Below are positions 44,861-51,610 of a DNA stretch of 64,000 nucleotides, piece after piece (positions within the stretch are counted from its first letter, which is position 1; the number at the start of each line of letters is the position of its first letter). Location: contig NZ_CP035704.1 of NCBI RefSeq assembly GCF_004168365.1, forward strand, positions 3,038,001 through 3,102,000, in the 5' to 3' direction. The position numbers and the translations under genes were made by a program. This DNA is from Pseudolysobacter antarcticus. GTDB lineage: Bacteria > Pseudomonadota > Gammaproteobacteria > Xanthomonadales > Rhodanobacteraceae. Under the pieces are notes generated by a model. The model had not been told where the DNA came from, did not search any database, and saw nothing but the letters and a program-made list of their open reading frames with translations.

Positions 44861-46714
44861 GTGAAAATCGCGTCCATTTCAATCGCCATCTTGTTCGCGC
44901 TCGGCTTTGCGCCCAGCGCTTTTGCCGCGGATAACGCCGATCCGAAAACCGATACCGCGCCGCCACTTAGCGCCGCTGGCGCAGACGCGTTTGTCGCTGC
45001 GCTCAACAAGCAATACAAGGCCGATTATCCCGAGGCCACCGCGGCGCAATGGATCGCCGAAACCTATATCAATGGCGATACGCAATTGCTGGTGTCGCGC
45101 AGCAATGAGCGCAGCCTGAGCAAGCTGTCGGCGGATGTCGAAAAATCCAAGGTATATGCCAACGTGCCCGGCATCAGCGCAGCGAGCAAACGCAGCATCG
45201 AGTTGTTGAAACTGTCGACCGCAATGCCCGCGCCGAAAGATCCTGCCAAACTCAAGGAACTCACCGAAATCGCCTCCAGGCTCGATGGCGAATACGGCGC
45301 CGGGAAATTCTGCAGCGACGAAAAAGATCCGGCGACCTGTCGCAATCTCGATGATCTGTCGAAGGTGCTCGCGAATAATCGCGACTGGGATGCCGACCTT
45401 GCAGCGTGGGCCGGCTGGCACCACACCAGCCGCGTCATGCGCAAGGATTATGTGCGTTTCGCCGAGCTGCTCAACGATGGCGCGCACGATCTGGGCTACA
45501 ACAATGTCGGCGAACTCTGGCGCGCCGGTTACGATATGCCGACCGCCGAATTCAAACCCGAGACCGATCGGTTATGGGGTCAGGTGCGTCCGTTGTACGA
45601 GCAATTGCAGTGCTACGCGCGCGGCAAACTCAAAACCCAATACGGCGACAAGATGCCGAAAGATGGCACCATTCCAGCGCATGTCACGGGCAATATGTGG
45701 GCGCAGAATTGGGCGGCGTTGTATCCGCTGCTGCAGCCGTACAAGGATGCCGGCAGTCTCGATGTCGATGGCACGCTGGTCGCGCAAAACTACGACGCGC
45801 CGAAGATCGTGCATCGCGCCGAGGATTTTTATCACTCGATCGGTTTCCCTGCGCTGCCCGCGTCGTTCTACGAAAAATCGCAGTTCACACGTCCGCGCGA
45901 TCGTGACGTGGTGTGTCACGCCAGCGCGTGGGATCTCGATCAGGCCGGCGATGTGCGCATCAAGATGTGCATCGATCCAACCGAGGAAAATTTCCGCACG
46001 GTCTATCACGAGATGGGCCACATCTATTATTTCCTCGCCTACAACGGCCAGCCCGAACTATTCCAGAACGGCGCCAACGACGGCTTTCACGAGGCGATCG
46101 GCGACACCATCCAGCTCTCGCTCACACCGGCGTATCTGCATACCATCGGCCTGACCGGCGCGGTCACGCAGGATAAAAAAGCGCTGCTCAACGCACAGAT
46201 GAAACTCGCGCTGGAGAAGGTCGTGTTCCTGCCGTTCGGCAAGATGATCGACGAATGGCGTTGGGGTGTGTTCGATGGCTCGATCAAACCGGGCGACTAC
46301 AACGCGGCGTGGTGGAAACTCAAACAGAAATACCAAGGCGTGTCGTCGAGCATTCCACGCAGCGAGGAAGATTTCGATCCGGGCGCAAAATACCACGTCG
46401 CCAGCAACACGCCGTATATGCGTTATTTCATGGCCAATATCCTGCAGTTCCAGTTCCAGCGCGCGTTGTGCCAAACCGCAGGACAAAAAGGCGCGCTAGC
46501 CGAATGTTCGATCTACGGCAGCAAGGCCGCCGGCGACAAATATTGGGCGATGCTGCAAAAAGGCGCGAGCCAGCCGTGGCAGAAAACCCTGAAGGAACTC
46601 ACCGGCACCGAGCAGATGGATGCGAGTGCGATCATCGATTATTTCGCGCCGCTGTATGCTTGGTTGAAGCAGCAGAATAAGGGGGTAAGTTGCGGGTGGG
46701 ACGGTGAAGGGTGA
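44861..46714 (+). CDS. M2-family peptidyl-dipeptidase (bacterial ACE homologue)
   Basis: 617 residues. A GTG start at 44861 has a strong GGAGGGG 7 bases upstream. Signal peptide: MKIASISIAILFALGFAPSAFA. The M2 signature 'YHEMGHIYYFLAY' has zinc ligands His383 and His387 and the catalytic Glu. The third ligand is in 'NDGFHEAIGDTIQLS'. 'PRDRDVVCHASAWDL' and 'PFGKMIDEWRWGVFDG' are further family segments. Length fits a single-domain ACE. Reaction: release of C-terminal dipeptides in the periplasm. The next gene overlaps its stop if it starts at the GTG at 46711. Confidence 0.97.
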   Translation: MKIASISIAILFALGFAPSAFAADNADPKTDTAPPLSAAGADAFVAALNKQYKADYPEATAAQWIAETYINGDTQLLVSRSNERSLSKLSADVEKSKVYANVPGISAASKRSIELLKLSTAMPAPKDPAKLKELTEIASRLDGEYGAGKFCSDEKDPATCRNLDDLSKVLANNRDWDADLAAWAGWHHTSRVMRKDYVRFAELLNDGAHDLGYNNVGELWRAGYDMPTAEFKPETDRLWGQVRPLYEQLQCYARGKLKTQYGDKMPKDGTIPAHVTGNMWAQNWAALYPLLQPYKDAGSLDVDGTLVAQNYDAPKIVHRAEDFYHSIGFPALPASFYEKSQFTRPRDRDVVCHASAWDLDQAGDVRIKMCIDPTEENFRTVYHEMGHIYYFLAYNGQPELFQNGANDGFHEAIGDTIQLSLTPAYLHTIGLTGAVTQDKKALLNAQMKLALEKVVFLPFGKMIDEWRWGVFDGSIKPGDYNAAWWKLKQKYQGVSSSIPRSEEDFDPGAKYHVASNTPYMRYFMANILQFQFQRALCQTAGQKGALAECSIYGSKAAGDKYWAMLQKGASQPWQKTLKELTGTEQMDASAIIDYFAPLYAWLKQQNKGVSCGWDGEG

Positions 46715-47229
46715 GGTTCTCGCGCACGATGGAAAGTCTTTCGAAACGCCCAATCCTTGGCGCCATAACGCTCGGCGCCTTCACCGCTATCGCAACATTG
46801 GCCCTTGGCCTTTTTTTGCAGTATTTCCTACATCGTCTGTTGCCGGAAAGATTGTGGGGAACATTGGCTGCGCGGGAGGATCTTAACCAACCGGCGGTAT
46901 TGGTGTTTTTTACCGCCGTGATTTTTGCGCCACTTTTCGAAACCATCCTGGGGCAAGTGATTCCGATCGAAATCGCCCGCCGTTTCGGTATCAATCGCTG
47001 GGTGTGCGTTTTAATCAGCGCGGCTGTGTTCGGTGGCGGCCACTATCTGAATGGTGGGCTGTTGCATGGACTGGTCACGTTTTTCACCGGCATCATGCTC
47101 GCCGCCTTATACCTGATGCTACGTCGCAACAGCCCGGCATCAAGCTATGTCGGCGTGGTCACTGCGCATGCTGTGCACAATGCCATTCTGCTATATGTGC
47201 TCGCTGCGATCTTCCCTTCGATGGCTTGA
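46711..47229 (+). CDS. CPBP (CAAX-protease-like) intramembrane protein, variant E-T motif
   Basis: 172 residues if the GTG at 46711 is used; an ATG at 46729 (166 residues) is equally possible. Five to six TM helices. The CPBP motifs appear in modified form: motif 1 reads 'APLFETILGQ' where the classic is E-E-x-x-x-R, so the second Glu is Thr and Arg is Gln. Motif 2 is 'FGGGHYL' (His kept) and motif 3 is 'HAVHN' (His and Asn kept). E-T-x-x-x-Q variants exist in other bacteria, so activity cannot be excluded. It may be translated together with the M2 peptidase. Confidence 0.8.
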   Translation: MRFSRTMESLSKRPILGAITLGAFTAIATLALGLFLQYFLHRLLPERLWGTLAAREDLNQPAVLVFFTAVIFAPLFETILGQVIPIEIARRFGINRWVCVLISAAVFGGGHYLNGGLLHGLVTFFTGIMLAALYLMLRRNSPASSYVGVVTAHAVHNAILLYVLAAIFPSMA

Positions 47230-47249
47230 GACCTGCACCGGAGTTTGCC

Positions 47250-47522
47250 ATGTGCCGCAACATCAAGACGCTTTTCAACTTCGCCCCGCCAGTGACCGAC
47301 GACGAGATCCACGCCTCCGCGCTGCAGTTCGTACGCAAGCTCAGCGGCTTTAATACGCCGTCGAAAATCAACGAGGCCGCGTTTGCACTGGCGGTCACGC
47401 AAGTGAGTGACGCGGCACGCAATCTGCTGCAATCACTCGTGACTCTAGCGCCGCCGAAAGACCGCGATGAGGAACGCGCGCGTTTGCAGTTGCAGTCGGC
47501 GAAGCGTTTCAATCGCGCATAA
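47250..47522 (+). CDS. DUF2277 family protein
   Basis: 90 residues from the ATG at 47250. The family signature is complete: 'MCRNIKTLFNFAPPVTDDEI', 'ALQFVRKLSGFNTPSKINEAAF' and 'VTQVSDAARNLLQSLVTLAPP'. Small cytosolic helical protein, function unknown. It lies 20 bases after the CPBP gene. Confidence 0.93.
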   Translation: MCRNIKTLFNFAPPVTDDEIHASALQFVRKLSGFNTPSKINEAAFALAVTQVSDAARNLLQSLVTLAPPKDRDEERARLQLQSAKRFNRA

Positions 47523-47578
47523 CGACTTGATTTTTTATCGCGACCACGTCGAACCCTTGAAATAATTGATCGCCGCCG

Positions 47579-48694
47579 ATGCCAGCCGAAGAAATCTCCG
47601 TCGATAACTCCGCGCCGAAACTCAAAGAAATTTTCGATGCGGCATGTTTCCGCCGCATCGCGAAAGAAGTCGCGGTGCTGCATCCAAGATTCGATGCCAA
47701 GCATTTTCTCGCGCTGGCGCTGGACGATCTGGATGCATTGAGCCTGATGCAACGCATGCGCCGCATGTCGCAAAGCCTGCATGCCACACTGCCGCAAAAT
47801 TATCCACGCGCGATCGCGATTCTGCGCAAACTCGCGCCGCGTATCCATTCCGGTTTCGTGACGCTGGTATTGTCGGATTTTGTCGGAGTATTCGGCCACG
47901 ACGATTTTGATCTATCGATGCAAGCGCTAGCGTTTTTCACGACGTTCGGTTCGGCGGAATTTGCGATCCGCGAATTCCTGCGCCGCGATCCGCTGCGCAC
48001 GCTAGCTGTAATGGAAATCTGGTCGCGTGATGCGGATGAACATCTGCGCCGCCTCGCCAGCGAAGGCAGTCGGCCGCGCCTGCCGTGGTCGTTTCGTCTC
48101 GATGCGCTGATTGCCGATCCGAATTTGGCCGCACCTATTCTCGAAAACCTCAAGACCGATACCAGCCTGTACGTACGCAAGTCGGTGGCGAACCATCTCA
48201 ACGACATTGCCAAGGATCATCCCGACTGGGTGCTGGATCGTATCGAATCGTGGTCGCTGGAAAATCGGCACACGGCATGGATCGCCAAACACGCGTTGCG
48301 CACGCTCATAAAAAAAGGCGATCGTCGCGCGCTCAGTGTGATCGGCGCCGGTGCGAAAGCGCAGGTGTTAGTCAAGGAGTTTTCGCTGCATCCACGCAAG
48401 ATTGCGCTTGGAGAAAAACTCGCGCTGACGCTGACACTGGAATCAACCGCAAGCAAAAGCCAGCGCCTCGTGGTGGATTACGCGGTGCATTACGTCAAGA
48501 AATCTGGCAGCGCATCAGCCAAGATTTTCAAGTGGAAGGAGCTCACGCTCGATGCGCACGAATCGCTTCAACTAACACGCTCGCAGACGGTTCGCGACTT
48601 CACCACGCGCGTGCATTATGCCGGCCGACACGAGGTAGAAATCCTGATCAACGGCGAAAAACTCGCGAAGGATTTTTTCGATCTGTCGCGCTGA
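47579..48694 (+). CDS. AlkC/AlkD-like DNA alkylation repair protein
   Basis: 371 residues. The first ~255 residues are HEAT-like helices with DNA-alkylation-repair features: 'LRKLAPRIHSGFVTLVLSDFVGVFG', 'FFTTFGSAEFAIREFLRRDPLRTLAVMEIWSRDADEHLRRLASEGSRPRLPWSF' style segments, 'YVRKSVANHLNDIAKDHPDWVL' and 'HTAWIAKHALRTLIKKGD'. The C-terminal ~110 residues form an Ig-like beta domain, characteristic of AlkC rather than AlkD. Known AlkC proteins remove N3-methyl purines without base flipping. Single gene; no SOS box was looked for with confidence. Confidence 0.9.
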   Translation: MPAEEISVDNSAPKLKEIFDAACFRRIAKEVAVLHPRFDAKHFLALALDDLDALSLMQRMRRMSQSLHATLPQNYPRAIAILRKLAPRIHSGFVTLVLSDFVGVFGHDDFDLSMQALAFFTTFGSAEFAIREFLRRDPLRTLAVMEIWSRDADEHLRRLASEGSRPRLPWSFRLDALIADPNLAAPILENLKTDTSLYVRKSVANHLNDIAKDHPDWVLDRIESWSLENRHTAWIAKHALRTLIKKGDRRALSVIGAGAKAQVLVKEFSLHPRKIALGEKLALTLTLESTASKSQRLVVDYAVHYVKKSGSASAKIFKWKELTLDAHESLQLTRSQTVRDFTTRVHYAGRHEVEILINGEKLAKDFFDLSR

Positions 48695-48771
48695 ACCGAG
48701 TGACCAATGCCGCGCCGATGCGCGATGCAAAAGCGGACGACAAGACGCATCGACAAGTGTTGTGCGATCAG

Positions 48772-48806
48772 CATGTCAGTAAATGGCACCAGACGACGTA
48801 ACCCCG
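48772..48806 (+). promoter_or_regulatory. Copy 1 of a shared bipartite leader element
   Basis: GCATGTCAGTAA, 12 bases, then GACGTAACCCC, ending 30 bases before the ATG at 48837. The same two blocks with nearly the same spacing occur at 50010-50044 before another exported-protein gene. Promoter, operator or RNA leader are all possible. Confidence 0.5.
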
Positions 48807-48836
48807 GATGAGCCCATCATTCCGAGGAGTCGTGTC

Positions 48837-49352
48837 ATGTCATTGCAACAGGTCGCAAGCCACGCCAACGCCAGACAATTACGGCGCCGAAATCCGGGCA
48901 GATCATCGCCGCTCGTCTTGATCGCGCTCGCCCTCGGCCTTGCGTGCGCACCGATAGCATACGCGGGCAATCCGACCTGCCCTACACCACCGTGCCGACC
49001 GCCAAACGCGCATCCGCCTGCGCAACAGCAGCAGCAGCAGCAGCAAAAGACGATGCATTCGATCGACACAGCACATGCGCCGAACATGTCGAAAACCGAT
49101 CCCGTGCATCCGCTGGTCATGGAAAAAAGATCCACAATCGGCCCGGCATCACCCGGCCCGACCCACAGCATTTCGGGCGCATCCGGCGCGAGTAGCAAAC
49201 AAGGCATTATTTTTGTCGGCGGCAAAAATACGCTGAATACCCAGCCGATTCCGCCAGGACATTCTGCACAAGCGTCCGTCATTACGCCCAACGCAAAACC
49301 CAAGCCCGTCGCACCAAAACCAGTGCCAAAACCCGGCACGGGTGCGCATTAA
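48837..49352 (+). CDS. Exported Pro/Gln-rich low-complexity protein
   Basis: 171 residues from the ATG at 48837, with GAGGAG about 8 bases upstream; an ATG at 48783 lacks a site and lies on the shared leader. After a basic N-terminus there is a signal peptide (SPLVLIALALGLACAPIAYA). The mature chain has 'CPTPPCRPP', a run of eight glutamines encoded by CAA-(CAG)6-CAA (CAG block 49026-49043), Ser/Gly stretches and a C-terminal Lys-Pro repeat (PNAKPKPVAPKPVPKPG). Probably disordered, wall-spanning or adhesive; no family recognised. The codon repeat could vary in length. Confidence 0.75.
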   Translation: MSLQQVASHANARQLRRRNPGRSSPLVLIALALGLACAPIAYAGNPTCPTPPCRPPNAHPPAQQQQQQQQKTMHSIDTAHAPNMSKTDPVHPLVMEKRSTIGPASPGPTHSISGASGASSKQGIIFVGGKNTLNTQPIPPGHSAQASVITPNAKPKPVAPKPVPKPGTGAH

Positions 49353-49402
49353 ATTTTGGCGCATTGATCGTGATCCCTGTTCCCGCACTGATGGAGAACC
49401 GC

Positions 49403-49957
49403 ATGATTTTTCCTCGCCTGATTTCACTTCTGCTTGCCAGTACGATTTGCATGCTCGGCGCGTGCTCGAAAACTGCATCGAATACGGGTGCAGGATCGCC
49501 CGCAAACATCAGCGCAGCGCAGGCCGCCAAGGCGCCGGTAAGCAGCGTCTGCGATCAGAAACTGCTGGTGGCGCAAGATATGGACGGCATTCTGAGCGAG
49601 CCGATCACCGCCACAAAAAACCTGAACGGCGATGCACAGACCTGTTATTTCATCACCGCGACGAATAATCATGGCGGCCCCGAGATCAAGGTCACGCTGC
49701 GCCCGGGCTTGGGCAAGGTGACGCTCGGCACGTTCAGCTCCGGCCAGATGAAAGAGTACGCAACGTCCGAACCGCTCAGCGGCGTCGGCGAGGAAGCGGT
49801 ATGGCTGACAGATCTGCGTGAAATAAACGCGCGCAAAGGCGATTTGTTATGCGATATCAGAGCGCAAGGTTTGAGTAACGAGCTGGCCAAAGCGCCGGTA
49901 GCGGCATTGCAGAAAAAACTCGGCGCCTTGTGCAACAAGATTTTTGCGATGCACTGA
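49403..49957 (+). CDS. Putative lipoprotein
   Basis: 184 residues from the ATG at 49403, with GGAG 6-7 bases upstream. The N-terminus MIFPRLISLLLASTICMLGACSKTAS has a type II signal with lipobox L-G-A-C at the +1 Cys. The mature part has 'SSVCDQKLL', 'AQTCYFIT', 'LLCDIR' and 'GALCNKIF', four cysteines likely paired. No family recognised. Expected as an outer- or inner-membrane lipoprotein. Confidence 0.85.
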   Translation: MIFPRLISLLLASTICMLGACSKTASNTGAGSPANISAAQAAKAPVSSVCDQKLLVAQDMDGILSEPITATKNLNGDAQTCYFITATNNHGGPEIKVTLRPGLGKVTLGTFSSGQMKEYATSEPLSGVGEEAVWLTDLREINARKGDLLCDIRAQGLSNELAKAPVAALQKKLGALCNKIFAMH

Positions 49958-50009
49958 TTCGCGGCGAATCGAACGGTCATCGGGGCGTGACCACGATGCT
50001 TGCTGCCAC

Positions 50010-50044
50010 GCATGTCAGTAATCCATGCCGCATGACGTAACCCC
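50010..50044 (+). promoter_or_regulatory. Copy 2 of the shared bipartite leader element
   Basis: GCATGTCAGTAA, 11-12 bases, then GACGTAACCCC, ending 40 bases before the ATG at 50085. It matches the element at 48772-48806 in both blocks and spacing, and again precedes a Sec-exported protein. Confidence 0.5.
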
Positions 50045-50084
50045 TGTTGCCATCGCTGCGAATGGTGCTACGACGAGGTGGGTT

Positions 50085-51536
50085 ATGCGCTCTGCAAAAT
50101 GCTTGTCGATATGCGTGTGTGTAGCGCTGGTCGGTGCGACCGCGCTCGCCGGTGAGCCGGTCGATTCCGGCGCGCTCGATCCCGCCTTCGGCGCTGGCGG
50201 CAAAGTTCAGATTTCGGCGACCAGCGAAGCGCACGGCGCATCGAACCTCACGGCAACGGATACCGCGATCCAGTCCAGCGGCAAGATCGTTGTTACGGGC
50301 AGTGACGATCAAGGTGATTGTTTCGCACTACGCCTCAACATCGATGGCAGTCTCGATACCGGCTTTGGCGGAATCGGCGGTTTCCCACCAGGATTCACCG
50401 GGTACGCCGGGTGCGTATCGGATGCCATCGTGCTACGGCCGGATGATCGCATCGTCATGGTCATGCACAACCCGGTCGGGGGTGCGATATTTGCGGTGCA
50501 GTTCAGTGCCAGCGGAGTACCGGACGCCGCGTTCACCAATTTTGGCTATCCCGGCGTCGTGCAAATACAGCCAGCTAGCGGCGATTCCATGTACTCCTCG
50601 CGTGCGGTGATCGACAGCGATGGCACCATCGATATCGCCGGCTTCTATCATCAGCAAAGCAGCAACAATAACCAGTTCCTGTTCGTGCGCATCAGCGCCG
50701 ATGGCAAGGCAGTCGAACCGTTATTCCAGTACGCATTCGGCTCCGGCAACAATCAGGACGACCATGCCCTCGACCTCGCCATCGACAGTCAGGGACGCTA
50801 CGTGGTCGGTGGTTACCATCGCGGCGCGGGCGGCAACTACGACTGCGCCGTGATCCGCATCACGCACGATCTTTACGACGTCGATCATGCCTTCGGCAAC
50901 GGCGGCCAGACCATCGTGCCGTTCGATCTCGGTGGCGACAACGGCGATTTCTGCAATGCACTCACGGTAGTCAAGCCAGACAACTACATCGTGCTCGGCG
51001 GCCACGCCAGCGCCAGCGTTGGCAGTGGCTCGTATCAAGCCGCCGTGCTGGCGCTGCTCGACAACAGCGGCAATGTTGCACAACACGATTGCGCCGCCGT
51101 ATGCCAGGACGACAAGTTTGCTTTCGCCTATGACAACAATCCTTCGGTGGGCGCGAGCAACGGCATCAGCAAATTGATCGTCGATAATTACGACACCAAA
51201 TTTCCGCAGATACTGGCAGTGGGTAGCGGCAATCAACCCGGCGTACCGTATGGCCTCATGTTCGGTATCGCACGTTTGAATTTGCCGGTGAATACGAACT
51301 TCGTTCTCGACTCCACCTTCAACGGCGGTAGTTCACGCGGAGTTTTTTTTGCCGCACACAACGATGGCATCGGCCTGCAAACGACCACCAATTACGGACT
51401 CTCCGCCGCATTCGCCAAAGGCAGTTTGGTGGCCGCCGGTTATACCGCTGGGGCGGGCGGCAACGCCATCGCCGTAACCCGTCTGGCCGCGTTCGACGGC
51501 ATCTTCAAGAACAGTTTCGAGCTGCCGTATTACTAG
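50085..51536 (+). CDS. Exported delta-60-repeat beta-propeller protein with C-terminal IFKNSFE tag
   Basis: 483 residues from the ATG at 50085, with GAGGTGGG about 5 bases upstream; an ATG at 50025 would lie in the leader element. Signal peptide: MRSAKCLSICVCVALVGATALA. The mature chain has delta-60 repeats: 'GALDPAFGAGGKVQ', 'AIQSSGKIVVTGSDDQGDCFALRLNIDGSLDTGFGGIGG', 'ALDLAIDSQGRYVVGGYH' and 'YDVDHAFGNGGQTIVPFDLGG'. These form propeller blades in other proteins. It ends 'FDGIFKNSFELPYY', the shared tag plus four residues. Role: surface or secreted binding protein, inferred. Confidence 0.9.
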   Translation: MRSAKCLSICVCVALVGATALAGEPVDSGALDPAFGAGGKVQISATSEAHGASNLTATDTAIQSSGKIVVTGSDDQGDCFALRLNIDGSLDTGFGGIGGFPPGFTGYAGCVSDAIVLRPDDRIVMVMHNPVGGAIFAVQFSASGVPDAAFTNFGYPGVVQIQPASGDSMYSSRAVIDSDGTIDIAGFYHQQSSNNNQFLFVRISADGKAVEPLFQYAFGSGNNQDDHALDLAIDSQGRYVVGGYHRGAGGNYDCAVIRITHDLYDVDHAFGNGGQTIVPFDLGGDNGDFCNALTVVKPDNYIVLGGHASASVGSGSYQAAVLALLDNSGNVAQHDCAAVCQDDKFAFAYDNNPSVGASNGISKLIVDNYDTKFPQILAVGSGNQPGVPYGLMFGIARLNLPVNTNFVLDSTFNGGSSRGVFFAAHNDGIGLQTTTNYGLSAAFAKGSLVAAGYTAGAGGNAIAVTRLAAFDGIFKNSFELPYY

Positions 51537-51610
51537 CGTCTGATCGCGCCGGCCATTGCACTTTTCATCGTGTCGAATCGAAGCAAACGCGCCGTTGAGA
51601 CATAACGCGA

